Notes: generated by a model from the sequence alone, not told the origin. Numbered from the stretch's first letter, positions 29,001 to 37,547 are shown. The stretch is 64,000 bases of DNA from an uncultured Aquimarina sp. (GCA_947498455.1 CANMKK010000018.1:1-64000), one strand, 5' to 3'. Numbers and translations: made by a program.

Positions 29001-31542
29001 CTCTTCCTTCATTATATTCCCTACCATTTTTCCAAGAAAGGTTTGGTCCTATTGAAGTCCCTTCAGCTAAGGGGGTAAGTTCATAATTATCATTAGCCAC
29101 TGCATCTTTTCTCCAGGAAACAAATTTCACCCCTGGGAATTCATTAACATCACTAGTATAATCCTGAAATTGATAAGATACGTTAGCCACAGCATCGAGA
29201 TTATAAGTCCCTGGCATAATAGTAACACCGCCATTCTCACTAGTATTTCCTACAACAAATCTTTTAATTGGGGAGGGTTCCTTGGTATAAGCACTACCAA
29301 TGTATTCTACGTTCAAAGGAAATGCTTTGAACTCTACCTGATCGCCTACTCCGTTTGCAAAAATCGAACTCTTAAATTTAAGACGTATATCTTTTACAAA
29401 ACCATTGTATGCCGCCCAATCAGCTTCTTGCGCAATACCTGACATGGTTAACCTAAGTTGGGTCGAATTTACAACCCTAACCTGAAGGGTCAATCCTTGG
29501 GGTACATTTCTAACACTATAATGTGTCCCAGATGACAAGGTACCGGACACGGACAAGGTAGCATCTTTAACATCTACAGTAATCTCATTCTCTATGGTAC
29601 CGTCATTTTTAACAGATTCTAAAAAACGATCAGATGAGTATAGCAAATTAGGTACAGCAACTTTTGCTTGTATTGATTTGCCCGGATCTGGATTCAATGC
29701 AAAAGTAATCAACTCAGCATATTCTCCATTTGATCTCATCTTGATTCGTAACCAACCATATACATAATCACCTGTAATAGTCGGTACCCGGATTGCGGCA
29801 TATCCTGTTCTACCATGCCAAGCAGTATATCCTCCTGCACCTCCAACTTTTGGTGGCGATGTTCCTATATCCTGTCTTCCAACCCATGTACCTGAACTAT
29901 TAGCACTAATTGTAGTACCTTCTGATAGGTTAGTTACATTTTTGGTCCCTGTATTACATAACACATCAAACTCCATTGCATTATTATCAATAGTCACCGT
30001 ATTACCATCATACGAACGCAACCTTGTTCTAAAACGTCCACCAATAACTAATGAATTAAATTCTGATGCAACTGCATCTGCATAATTCTGAACAGAGCGC
30101 CCAGTTACTATAGCAGGTGAATACATCTCATAATATGGCTTATACGGATCTATAAAATTTATATCATAGACCCCTGTATCAGAATACAACGAACCGACAC
30201 CGCCTACAATAGCAGCGTTTAATAAGGTAATCTTAACCTCTTTAGAATCGGCTTCGCTATGATTGGTTGCATTTCCTGTAAAGGTGATATAAGCGTTTTC
30301 ATCATCTTCTACAGTGATACTTGTAGTTAAACCGTTTGGCACACCTGTAGTACTAAAATGAACCCCTTCTTGCATTTGACCTGTTATAGCAAACTTAGCT
30401 CCGCCTGCTGCCTTGATTCTTTTCTTATTAAGGATGTCCCCGTTATTATTCGTAAACCCTTCTATAAATGCCAATGCCTGATCTACCGCGCTATCATCAC
30501 TCTTTTGGTAGGTAAAGATTACTCTAGCACCTAAATCAGCTTGATTGGTTCCCGTTGCCGTAAGGTTGGCATCGGTCCATAATGTTTTACGAGCATCATG
30601 ATTCATGCTTTCCTCCATACGTGCCACTTGCCCTTTCGTAAACATTGATTCACAAGGATTATAATCCATATGATTTTGATGATTGATCAGTTGATTAAAA
30701 CAATTCAATACTCCTGTCTTACATGTGTTCCCCGCTTCTGAAGCTTGTCCTGATGTGCAGGGAGGTGTATCAGCTACTTTATCTCCATTATCATCTCCTG
30801 AAACACAACCTCCATTAAATGTATGGTGTAAATTAAGGAAATGACCAAATTCATGCGTTAATGAAGAAGCTGGTGGCGAATAAATCATATATTTTCCATT
30901 ATACACAACCCTTGCAGTTCCTTCTTCCGACATGTTTACAGCAGGAAACCACGCAATTCCTGATTGGTTTTTACTTCCTGATTTAATAATTTCTTGAACA
31001 TGAACATTCATATACTTAAAGTTATCCCAAGCATATTTTGCTATCTCAGCATCATTACTACTCAACCCAAAACCTTCTTTTCGTTCGTGATAAATAATAC
31101 CTGTAGTGGTATTTCCTCTTGGATCCACTTGAGCAAGCCTAAACTCGATATCCATTCCTCCTTCGATGTTAGCAAAGGATGCGTCCACGGCATCATTGAA
31201 ACCTTTAAAGTCCTCATTGATATCCTTTAATGCCTGCTTCACTCTTTCGTCCGTAACATTTCTTACTTCTCCTGTCTCAGGATTATCAGGATACTTAGCA
31301 TCATAAATATGAAAAACGACAGGAATAATATAAGGTCCTGCTTTTTTACTATGAGTAGATTTCTTTAGTAAAATATTTTCCTGAATCTTTTTTTCAAAAA
31401 CTTCTGCCCTTTTACGTTCTTCAGGGTTCTTTTTATAATAAGATTCCATGTCTTCTTCAAAAGAACACGGCTTATCCTGAGCGGTAATTACCGTTATACA
31501 CAGCAATGCCCCCAAAATCAAAATTTTGTGATAAATCTTCAT
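26089..31542 (-). CDS. Secreted M43 (cytophagalysin-type) metalloprotease with GEVED and Cys-rich repeats, T9SS cargo
   Basis: This 1817-aa paralogue of the 13628-19360 product has a signal peptide (1-21, ending VITAQ), and its catalytic motif HEFGHFLNLHH at 230-240 has Asn where the paralogue has the usual Gly. The downstream HMDYNPC is kept. The middle third aligns with the paralogue throughout. The C-terminal third differs: it has no fibronectin III domains but several GEVED modules and [17 protein letters not shown] units, including four in tandem (DNA 26815-27140). The T9SS sorting domain is nearly identical in DNA to that of the 20796 gene. The protein is therefore a mosaic of the other two. 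The promoter box lies at 31580. Confidence 0.92.
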   Translation of the reverse strand: MKIYHKILILGALLCITVITAQDKPCSFEEDMESYYKKNPEERKRAEVFEKKIQENILLKKSTHSKKAGPYIIPVVFHIYDAKYPDNPETGEVRNVTDERVKQALKDINEDFKGFNDAVDASFANIEGGMDIEFRLAQVDPRGNTTTGIIYHERKEGFGLSSNDAEIAKYAWDNFKYMNVHVQEIIKSGSKNQSGIAWFPAVNMSEEGTARVVYNGKYMIYSPPASSLTHEFGHFLNLHHTFNGGCVSGDDNGDKVADTPPCTSGQASEAGNTCKTGVLNCFNQLINHQNHMDYNPCESMFTKGQVARMEESMNHDARKTLWTDANLTATGTNQADLGARVIFTYQKSDDSAVDQALAFIEGFTNNNGDILNKKRIKAAGGAKFAITGQMQEGVHFSTTGVPNGLTTSITVEDDENAYITFTGNATNHSEADSKEVKITLLNAAIVGGVGSLYSDTGVYDINFIDPYKPYYEMYSPAIVTGRSVQNYADAVASEFNSLVIGGRFRTRLRSYDGNTVTIDNNAMEFDVLCNTGTKNVTNLSEGTTISANSSGTWVGRQDIGTSPPKVGGAGGYTAWHGRTGYAAIRVPTITGDYVYGWLRIKMRSNGEYAELITFALNPDPGKSIQAKVAVPNLLYSSDRFLESVKNDGTIENEITVDVKDATLSVSGTLSSGTHYSVRNVPQGLTLQVRVVNSTQLRLTMSGIAQEADWAAYNGFVKDIRLKFKSSIFANGVGDQVEFKAFPLNVEYIGSAYTKEPSPIKRFVVGNTSENGGVTIMPGTYNLDAVANVSYQFQDYTSDVNEFPGVKFVSWRKDAVANDNYELTPLAEGTSIGPNLSWKNGREYNEGRGQHMIDSDTYRSWRGRTDYVGIRIQRSGRFHYGWIKLRVGTSGTTCEILEYGLQGIPEASIIAGSKDSNDVQTYCDAHGTHGDEGITDVEFAGIDNSSNRDASGYEDNTGYTAFVARGKSYPLKVNVVGWNGGSAAKIHAWFDWNQDYDFSDSGEAVVVTKTSDGVGEVSINVPTNALLGVTRMRLRVDDNNSNFSCGTANTRGEVEDYHVNVGIANASCTDGEQNGDETGIDCGGSSCNDCIPEPTCTDGIRNGGETEVDCGGEFCEPCEIFTEHCDATTDGHATLRITNVTFGTINNSSEGATYTDYSSITTNLEANQQSTLTVTLNGSWEPNVLAVWIDWNNDNDFRDDGEQVLSQKGEGPYTSVVTPPSSSVSGVSLRMRVRVGYSGKTLTPCGNDTGFGEVEDYRVTVSGGTEPTCTDGIQNGDETGVDCGGSCDPCTVDPTCTDGIQNGDETGVDCGGSCSPCQTDITYCDMSGNNSGDDSISNVTFAGINNSSTSTTVGYENFTTVTGNVTKGSSENLIVTIIGYQGGANNEVYAWFDWNQNGVFTDAGEKFSITTAPNDTTRELSIDVPSSATTGTTRMRIVVGYNASDGDSSCGTISYGQVEDYSINVTGGSDSTCTDGIQNGDETGVDCGGSCSACQVDPTCTDGIQNGDETGVDCGGSCDPCTVDSTCTDGIQNGDETGVDCGGSCDPCTVDPTCTDGIQNGDETGVDCGGSCSPCQTDVTYCSATGNAGPEGITNVTFAGIDNSSVRNATGYDDFTSVSGSVNAGTSYNLRVNIEGYSGGASDEIYAFFDWNLDGDFADAGESFTLTKTTDLIGDVSVAVPATAINGTTRMRLLVSYYDTENNPCDTGTNDVRYGEYEDYSVVISGGSSKSVETDVTIKAYPNPFTNMLTIDVSQLSSGNVGVRIYDIAGKQVIHKDYAKNPGKINLNEVSDLKPGSYFVKIQTVNKTEILRIVGGSN
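26815..27140 (-). repeat. Four tandem 81-bp coding repeats
   Basis: Four 27-residue units ([20 protein letters not shown] plus about seven variable residues), each with four Cys, are almost identical in DNA. Two more lie at about 27591-27752, and two-unit versions occur in the M12B-like gene (about 21516-21680 and 22130-22290). The near identity suggests recent expansion or slippage. Confidence 0.85.
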
Positions 31543-31579
31543 AATAATGTATACTTTGTGTTAAATGTTTGTGTTATTA

Positions 31580-31587
31580 CAAAATTA
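31580..31587 (-). promoter_or_regulatory. Putative -7 box of the 1817-aa protease gene
   Basis: TAATTTTG on the - strand matches TAnnTTTG, 38 nt upstream of the ATG. The paralogous gene has a similar box in a similar place. Confidence 0.4.
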
Positions 31588-32172
31588 CGACAAATCAAAT
31601 TTTTATATAGTAAATAATTACCCAATAACAATACTAAATATGCATTTAGTAAGTAATTTCGTATACTTCTTTTGACCACTATCAAGGCAAAATACTGAAA
31701 ACCAAAAATTTAAAATAAATCAAAAAATCGAATTATGTCCTTTTTTCTATTATCGAAAAAAACTCTACGCTATATCCTAAAAAAATATAGCGTAGAGTTT
31801 TTAGTATTTACTTTTAAATGTCAGTAAATCATTACTGTAGTAGATGAATTTTCAAGTCAAAAAACATGTTATATCGCTTCTCAAATGAAATTATCCTATT
31901 GACACTACTTATCTATAAACAACACATATAGTATTAGATATACACTACCTATTTGGCTTTAAAATCTTATAAAAAAACAAGCAGATATTTTTGATTTAGG
32001 CAAGAAATAAATTGAATAACAGGACTTGTACTAAACGGAGTTAAGATATGGCTTAAGAGCGTTCCTAAATACAACTACCAGTTCTGATTATTCTATTTTT
32101 TTTAGTTTAAAACAATAAAAGAATTAGTTATTGGAAATTTTAACATCAAACTAGAATCATATAACAATCGTT
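31588..32172. other. Intergenic region
   Basis: No open reading frame of note on either strand. The only clear structure is the 17-bp hairpin at 31758-31802. Confidence 0.5.
31758..31802. terminator. Strong hairpin, likely terminator for the lipoprotein gene
   Basis: A perfect 17-bp stem (AAAAACTCTACGCTATA with its complement) has an 11-nt loop and is bordered by A/T runs on both sides, so it could stop transcription in either direction. It lies about 370 nt past the lipoprotein stop at 32173. Confidence 0.65.
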
Positions 32173-32613
32173 TTATTCTTCTCCTTCACAATTCCGTACA
32201 GCTTCGTAATAAATACGATAATCGGTTCTTGTTACAACTTCTCCCTTATCAGAAAGAACAATTGTACTATTTTTTACCACTTCTTCATAAGGGATTTGTT
32301 TTTTTACAAATCCTTTATATACCACTTCAAAATAACTATTATCTTTAATTTTTGATGGATTTATTAAAAACTGAAATTCCCCATCTTCATTGGTATACGC
32401 TCTCTTGCAATGGGTATTATTTATAACAAGTTTTAGAGCTACATAGGAAAGTTTATTTTTTTTCTTGTCAATAACTTTACCTCCGAACAATTCTTCTGAC
32501 GTGATTTCTTCTATATCTTCATCTTCATTTATAACTTCAGTTTTTTGTTGTGATTTACAGGAAATAAGTAACATTCCTGCTAATAAAAATAGTAATACTG
32601 ATTTCATAGGCAT
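32173..32613 (-). CDS. Lipoprotein with carboxypeptidase-regulatory-like fold
   Basis: This 146-aa protein has a lipoprotein signal: a hydrophobic run followed by LLISC, the Cys being the lipidation site at about 19. An acidic linker (NEDEDIEEITSEE) follows, then a domain with FGGKVIDKKKNKLSYVALKL and YTNEDGEFQFLI. This is the pattern of CarboxypepD_reg-like beta-sandwich domains common in outer-membrane proteins of Bacteroidota. A second Met two codons in is an equally good start. Function unknown. Confidence 0.75.
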   Translation of the reverse strand: MPMKSVLLFLLAGMLLISCKSQQKTEVINEDEDIEEITSEELFGGKVIDKKKNKLSYVALKLVINNTHCKRAYTNEDGEFQFLINPSKIKDNSYFEVVYKGFVKKQIPYEEVVKNSTIVLSDKGEVVTRTDYRIYYEAVRNCEGEE

Positions 32614-32922
32614 ACTTGTTTGTAGTTTTTTGGTTGTTTGATTACATACTTAAAAAGAAGTTTCCCCTATCCCCTTATCAAGAAAACTTTTTAGCCCCAT
32701 TTAATTCATAATTATCAAGTTACAAAATAAAAATCACTTATCAATACTATCTTTTTTAAATCTTTTGATAATTTGTTTTCTAATACTATAGAATCCCCTA
32801 ATTTTCGAACGATTTTTACCCAATATTTATTCCAAAATTATTAAAAAACACGTATTATTACTATGTTTTATTTCTCTTTAATTTAATAGATTTACTTATC
32901 GTACCAACACCTCTTTCATACC
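32614..32922. other. Divergent intergenic region
   Basis: AT-rich promoter region between the lipoprotein gene (-) and the membrane-protein gene (+). No specific element is recognised. Confidence 0.4.
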
Positions 32923-33696
32923 ATGGCCAACACAGAAGAAGAAACTAAAGTAATATCGAACACTCAATCTACATCATCAATAGGCAAAAAAAATATTCCA
33001 GGAATTTCTCAAGAAGTTATTGATAAACTGAGTGCAGAAATTAATAATATGCTATCATTTGCGGTTTATAATGGTATTATCATAAACACTGAAGTAAACT
33101 CACTTATTCAGAATAGTTCTGTGGATGATCTTATCAACGCACATAATTTACTTTGTAAAAATATTGCCCCCGCTACACCTAAATCTATAGAATATATAAA
33201 GGAACTTCATAAAGAAGGAAAAGGCAAAGCTATATTTAGCAAGTTACCATTAGTAAGGAACCTTATACTATTGGCATTATTTTTCCTTATTTCCTTTATA
33301 ATTACCGGATTATCTCCAGAAGTAAATAATAATTCTCTAGACAAAGGGATTATGAATAATAATGGAATTCCATTATTATTAAACATCATTTTTTTATCCT
33401 CGGTTTCTGGACTGGGAGTTCTGTTTTATATGTTAAAAAGCGTTAGTTCCTCTGTTAAAAACGGAACATTAGTTCCAGAAGATTCTATTTACTATATAGC
33501 ATTAATCTTACTCGGCGTAATTGCTGGTTTGATATCATCCGAAATTGTCTCTTTTTACAAAACAGAACCTGATGGAATTAATTTGTTTAACAAAAGTATC
33601 CTTGCATTGATTGGAGGGTTTTCATCAGATGCTATTTTTAGTGTATTGCAGGGCATTATCATTAGAATAAAATCCATTTTTATTCCGTCCAACTAA
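32923..33696 (+). CDS. Hypothetical membrane protein, 257 aa
   Basis: The N-terminal soluble part is about 105 residues. Four hydrophobic segments follow, around 107-127 (LILLALFFLISFIITGL), 143-166 (IPLLLNIIFLSSVSGLGVLF), 185-205 (IALILLGVIAGLISSEIV) and 220-248. No known family is recognised. The last hydrophobic part (LALIGGFSSDAIFSVLQGI) recalls small Gly-rich integral membrane domains. It stands alone upstream of the dehydrogenase gene, separated by 83 nt. Confidence 0.65.
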   Translation: MANTEEETKVISNTQSTSSIGKKNIPGISQEVIDKLSAEINNMLSFAVYNGIIINTEVNSLIQNSSVDDLINAHNLLCKNIAPATPKSIEYIKELHKEGKGKAIFSKLPLVRNLILLALFFLISFIITGLSPEVNNNSLDKGIMNNNGIPLLLNIIFLSSVSGLGVLFYMLKSVSSSVKNGTLVPEDSIYYIALILLGVIAGLISSEIVSFYKTEPDGINLFNKSILALIGGFSSDAIFSVLQGIIIRIKSIFIPSN

Positions 33697-33779
33697 AAAA
33701 ATAATTATATCAAGAGAATCTTAAATAAAGTAGCTATAATTTCTAGAATAGTTAAATTGCGCTTTATATATCTCATTTT

Positions 33780-34721
33780 ATGAAAATACTCCATTTAGAT
33801 AATAATCACCCTATATTAATTAATCAATTACGTGAATTAGGTTTTGACAATGAAGAAGATTACACTTCCTCTAAAGAGGAGATCGAAACTAAAATAAGCT
33901 CCTATAATGGCATCATAATTAGAAGTCGTTTCGAAATTGATAAAGCGTTTATAGACAAAGGAACGAATCTTAAATTTATTGGTCGGATCGGTGCTGGACT
34001 AGAAAGCATTGATACAACATATGCTTTGCAAAAAGGAATTAAGCTTTTTTCTGCTCCTGAAGGTAATCGTAATGCCGTTGGAGAACATGCACTAGGAATG
34101 ATATTATCGCTATTTAACAAACTTAATGCTGCTGATAGTGAGGTTCGTCAAGGAAAATGGCTACGAGAAAAAAATCGTGGTATCGAATTAGACCTAAAAA
34201 CCGTAGGAATTATCGGTTACGGAAATATGGGAAGGGCTTTTGCAAGAAAACTTAGAGGGTTTGATGTAGAAGTAATCTGTTACGACATCAAAGAAGATGT
34301 AGAAAACAGTGATGCAACTCAGGTTACACTAGAAGAACTATTCGAAAAAACAGATGTACTGAGTATTCATACACCTTGGACTCCACAAACCGATAAAATG
34401 ATTGATGCAAAATTCATCAATAAATTCAAGAAAAAATTCTGGTTTATTAATACTGCCAGAGGTAAAAGTGTGGTAACCGAAGATCTAGTAGCTGCATTAA
34501 AAACTGGTAAAATAATTGGAGCAGGGCTTGATGTCCTGGAATATGAAAAATCATCTTTTGAAAATTTATTTAATAAGGGAAATGAAATACCAAAACCTTT
34601 ACATGAATTATTAGAAATGGACAATGTAATTCTTAGTCCACATATAGCAGGTTGGACAATCGAATCCAAAGAAAAATTAGCACAAACTATCGTTCATAAA
34701 ATCAAAGCCGAATTCTGTTAA
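33780..34721 (+). CDS. D-2-hydroxyacid dehydrogenase (NAD-dependent), phosphoglycerate dehydrogenase-like
   Basis: This 313-aa enzyme of the D-isomer-specific 2-hydroxyacid dehydrogenase family has the substrate-binding segment GRIGAGLESID and the NAD-binding loop GYGNMG within VGIIGYGNMGRAF. It also has the catalytic Arg in NTARGKSVV, a Glu in the following helix region, and the catalytic His in LSPHIAGW. These enzymes reduce 2-keto acids or oxidise 3-phosphoglycerate. The protein is the short form without a C-terminal ACT domain, so a dedicated serine-pathway role is uncertain. Its stop codon overlaps the start region of the HD-hydrolase frame, indicating translational coupling. Confidence 0.88.
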   Translation: MKILHLDNNHPILINQLRELGFDNEEDYTSSKEEIETKISSYNGIIIRSRFEIDKAFIDKGTNLKFIGRIGAGLESIDTTYALQKGIKLFSAPEGNRNAVGEHALGMILSLFNKLNAADSEVRQGKWLREKNRGIELDLKTVGIIGYGNMGRAFARKLRGFDVEVICYDIKEDVENSDATQVTLEELFEKTDVLSIHTPWTPQTDKMIDAKFINKFKKKFWFINTARGKSVVTEDLVAALKTGKIIGAGLDVLEYEKSSFENLFNKGNEIPKPLHELLEMDNVILSPHIAGWTIESKEKLAQTIVHKIKAEFC

Positions 34722-35335
34722 AAGAAGTTTTTATATCACTCAGTCATCTTTACGCCAAAAATGAAAATCACAGTACTTCACTTTGGCAGGATATTGTTAA
34801 CACACATACTAAAAAGTATCGATATTATCATAACTTATCACATCTGGAAAATGTATATCAAAAATTAACTCAAGTTAAGTCTTTCATTGAGGACTGGGAT
34901 ATAATACTGTTCTCATTATTCTATCACGATTATATCTATAATGTACTAAAGAATGATAATGAAGATAAAAGTGCCGAAAAAGCTGAGGAAATATTAAAAT
35001 CATTACAGATTGATTCGCAAAGAATTAACCATTGTAAGTCTATTATTTTATCCACTAAGGGACATCAAATATCTATCGACAGTGACACGAACTACTTTAC
35101 AGATGCAGATCTTTGTATTTTAGGAAGCTCTTGGGATTTATATGAAGTATATTTTAAAAATATACGGAAAGAATATAGGTATTACCCTGACTTTATGTAC
35201 ACTAAAGGGAGAATCAAGGTTCTACATCATTTTATTACGATGCCTACAATATTTAAAACTGATTTTTTTTATTCTAATTTTGAAATACAAGCTAAAAGAA
35301 ACCTACAGAAAGAATTGGATTTACTAACTATCTAA
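34715..35335 (+). CDS. HD-superfamily metal-dependent phosphohydrolase (COG4339-like), non-standard start
   Basis: An uninterrupted frame encodes about 206 aa with all expected motifs: RYYHNLSHL (about 36-44), the HD pair in LFYHDYIYN (about 68-76), a His in STKGHQ, and FTDADLCILG (about 128-137). This is the family of predicted HD hydrolases seen as short cytoplasmic proteins in many bacteria. The frame opens only after a stop at 34697-34699, and no ATG, GTG or TTG precedes the conserved N-terminus. The likely start is CTG at 34715 (or ATT at 34712), overlapping the TAA of the preceding gene. An original ATG mutated to CTG would fit. The gene may be weakly translated or in early decay. Confidence 0.7.
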   Translation: MLKEVFISLSHLYAKNENHSTSLWQDIVNTHTKKYRYYHNLSHLENVYQKLTQVKSFIEDWDIILFSLFYHDYIYNVLKNDNEDKSAEKAEEILKSLQIDSQRINHCKSIILSTKGHQISIDSDTNYFTDADLCILGSSWDLYEVYFKNIRKEYRYYPDFMYTKGRIKVLHHFITMPTIFKTDFFYSNFEIQAKRNLQKELDLLTI

Positions 35336-35343
35336 AATTTTGA

Positions 35344-35665
35344 TTTTTGTATCTTTTAAGCAAGCCCTACCTACTAGGAATTCTTATTACATTATTTGCA
35401 GCATTTGCATTTGGGTTATTAGACCTAATTTATATAAAATACATCAATCCCTATTTCACTACAGAATACTATGTTCATTATGTAGAACAGTTACGCCATT
35501 CTTTAACAGCTTCCGAATTTTAAGGTAGAGCTTAAAAAATTAGAAACACAAAAGGAATTATTTTTTAATCAATTCCTGAGTTTTTCATTAATGTTCTTAA
35601 CTGGATTTATGATCTGATTTATTATTTCGCTAATTTCAGGACTCATCTTACAACGTAAAAATTAA
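35344..35665 (+). pseudogene. Broken DUF4199-type membrane protein gene
   Basis: The first frame reads SKPYLLGILITLFAAFAF and INPYFTTEYYVHYVEQLR, then hits a stop. A +1 shift near 35518 restores KVELKKLETQKELFFNQF and LSFSLMFLTGFMI. An in-frame TGA (35614-35616) follows, and then the family's typical end, ISLISGLILQRKN, to the stop at 35665. The order matches the C-terminal half of DUF4199 proteins. The N-terminal half is missing. One frameshift, one nonsense codon and the truncation make it a pseudogene unless the read has errors. Confidence 0.65.
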
Positions 35666-35670
35666 ACAGT

Positions 35671-36129
35671 ATGCAATACAAGGCAACTACTCCTGATGAA
35701 TACATTAATGCTATTCCAAAAGAGCGTCAACCAATAATGCAAAACCTAAGACAAATTATTAAAGACAACCTTCCTCACGGTTTTGAAGAAGTCATTAACT
35801 ATGGTATGATTGGTTATGTTGTGCCACACTCCCTATATCCTGATGGATACCACTGTGATCCTAAATTACCACTACCATTTATGAATATTGCTTCGCAAAA
35901 GAACTTTATAGCAGTATATCATAGTGGTATATATGCCAATGAAGATTTAATGAATTGGTTTAAGAAAGAATACCCTAAATATCTGAAAACGAAATTAGAT
36001 ATAGGAAAAAGCTGTATTCGATTCAAAAAAGTAGATCAAATTCCCATGAAACTCATCGGTGAATTAGCCACAAAATTAACTCCGCAGCAATGGATAAAAA
36101 TGTATGAAAACATCATAAAAAAGCAATAA
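35671..36129 (+). CDS. DUF1801 (YdhG-like) protein
   Basis: This 152-aa cytoplasmic protein has the DUF1801 hallmarks TPDEYINAIP near the start, NYGMIGYVVP in the middle and SCIRFKKVDQIPMKLI near the end. The fold is small and alpha/beta, and the biochemical role is not known. It begins 5 nt after the DUF4199 remnant and ends 4 nt before the VOC gene, so the two intact genes are probably one transcript. Confidence 0.85.
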   Translation: MQYKATTPDEYINAIPKERQPIMQNLRQIIKDNLPHGFEEVINYGMIGYVVPHSLYPDGYHCDPKLPLPFMNIASQKNFIAVYHSGIYANEDLMNWFKKEYPKYLKTKLDIGKSCIRFKKVDQIPMKLIGELATKLTPQQWIKMYENIIKKQ

Positions 36130-36133
36130 AATT

Positions 36134-36517
36134 ATGAAAAGAGTAACTGGATTAGGCGGGTTCTTTTTTAAGACAAAAGACCCTAAAACAACAAAAGAAT
36201 GGTACGGTAAACATTTAGGACTTCCTGTAGATGATTATGGCTGCACCTTTTGGTGGAAAGATAAAGAAGGAAATGATTGTTCCACACAGTGGAGCCCTTT
36301 TAAAGATGACACCACATATTTCACTCCCAGTAAGAAAGAATTTATGATGAATTTTAGAGTCGAAAATCTAGTAGAGCTCCTCAAGACACTAAAAGAAGAA
36401 GGAGTTACAATTGTGGGTGAGATAGAAGAATATGATTACGGAAAATTCGGATGGATTGTAGATCCAGAAGGAAACAAAATAGAGCTTTGGGAACCTATAG
36501 ACAAAGCCTTTTTATGA
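36134..36517 (+). CDS. VOC-superfamily (glyoxalase/dioxygenase fold) protein
   Basis: This 127-aa protein consists of two beta-alpha-beta-beta-beta halves: GGFFFKTKDPKTTKEWYGKH at the start, and MNFRVENLVELLKTLKEEG then GWIVDPEGNKIELWEP at the end. The final Glu in IELWEP is the usual metal ligand of the family. Substrate is unknown. Such proteins often detoxify aldehydes or antibiotics. It is encoded 4 nt after the DUF1801 gene. Confidence 0.85.
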   Translation: MKRVTGLGGFFFKTKDPKTTKEWYGKHLGLPVDDYGCTFWWKDKEGNDCSTQWSPFKDDTTYFTPSKKEFMMNFRVENLVELLKTLKEEGVTIVGEIEEYDYGKFGWIVDPEGNKIELWEPIDKAFL

Positions 36518-36524
36518 TCTCTAT

Positions 36525-36559
36525 AAATATAAAGCTGGCAAAAAACCAGCTTTATATTT
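36525..36559. terminator. Bidirectional terminator between VOC and DUF805 genes
   Basis: A perfect 14-bp stem (36525-36538 with 36546-36559) with an A-rich 7-nt loop lies between convergent genes that end at 36517 and 36585. Confidence 0.8.
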
Positions 36560-36584
36560 GAAATTATCGCATAACCAAAAACTA

Positions 36585-36977
36585 TCAATTTTCTGGCTCG
36601 GCCTCTAATTTTGGATCAGAACCATATTCATTATCTCCTCTATCTCCTTCTGTTACATATAATATCAAAAGCCATATACCTCCTATTAACGGTATAAGAC
36701 CTGCTAAGATCATCCAACCGCTTTTTCCCGTATCATGCAATCTTCTAACTGTAACAGCTAACCCAGGAATCAAAACAGCAAGAGCATAAACACCATATAA
36801 TATATAAAAAACTGTTGCCAAGGCATTAATTTCCATAGCCAAAAAAGCACCTCCTAGCCCTGCTAATAATAATATTATCAAAAAATTAAATAAGGTAAAC
36901 ATCCAATACTCTTTCCTTCTGGCTCTACCTTCGAAATTAGCATAATTCTCTTTTAACACTTTTAAGTACCAATTCAT
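36585..36977 (-). CDS. DUF805 inner-membrane protein
   Basis: This 130-aa protein starts with the DUF805 signature (NWYLKVLKENYANFEGRARR, then KEYW) and has three or four membrane helices. The conserved VRRLHDTGKSGW lies between the second and third helices, and an acidic tail follows. The function of the family is not established. Confidence 0.88.
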   Translation of the reverse strand: MNWYLKVLKENYANFEGRARRKEYWMFTLFNFLIILLLAGLGGAFLAMEINALATVFYILYGVYALAVLIPGLAVTVRRLHDTGKSGWMILAGLIPLIGGIWLLILYVTEGDRGDNEYGSDPKLEAEPEN

Positions 36978-37139
36978 ATTTCCTATTTTAATTGTTTAGT
37001 ATATCAAATATATAAACAATTATGAAACATTAAATAATGTAATCATAAAACAATTGCTCCTATCAATCTAAAATCTTTATAATTTCATATATTTTTTCGT
37101 AATTTTCTGCAAACTAATAAATTACTTTAATCTTTTATT

Positions 37140-37547
37140 ATGAGTGAAGAAAACGAAAACCTTGGGGACGAAATCAAGAAAGGAGCAGAAGAAGCTCTAG
37201 ACAGTGCAAAAGAAGCTGCAAAAAACATTAAAGAAAAAGCAGGTGAATTCGCTGAAGACGCCAAAGAAACTGCTGATGAATTTATCGATGAGGCAAAAGA
37301 AACCTTCAATGAAATTGGCGGAGAAAACAAAAAGGTGATGGCAGGCATCCTAGGAATTTTATTAGGTAGTCTGGGAATACACAAGTTTGTCTTAGGATAC
37401 ACTAAAGAAGGAGTTATACAGATTTTATTATCCTTCTTATGTGGCCTTGGTGGTATTATCGGCTTAATAGAAGGCATAATCTATCTTACAAAATCAGATG
37501 AAGAGTTTTACCAAACGTATCAAGTAGGAAAAAAACCTTGGTTCTAA
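37140..37547 (+). CDS. TM2-domain protein with a helical charged N-terminus
   Basis: In this 135-aa protein residues 1-62 are a highly charged amphipathic helix with 11-residue-like repeats of the AKEAAKNIKEKAGEF type, resembling LEA or apolipoprotein-like helices. A TM2 domain (about 64-128) with two membrane helices and the motif GSLGIHKFVLGYTKEG follows, and the protein ends in PWF. The function of bacterial TM2 proteins is unknown. The helix may lie on the membrane surface. Confidence 0.82.
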   Translation: MSEENENLGDEIKKGAEEALDSAKEAAKNIKEKAGEFAEDAKETADEFIDEAKETFNEIGGENKKVMAGILGILLGSLGIHKFVLGYTKEGVIQILLSFLCGLGGIIGLIEGIIYLTKSDEEFYQTYQVGKKPWF

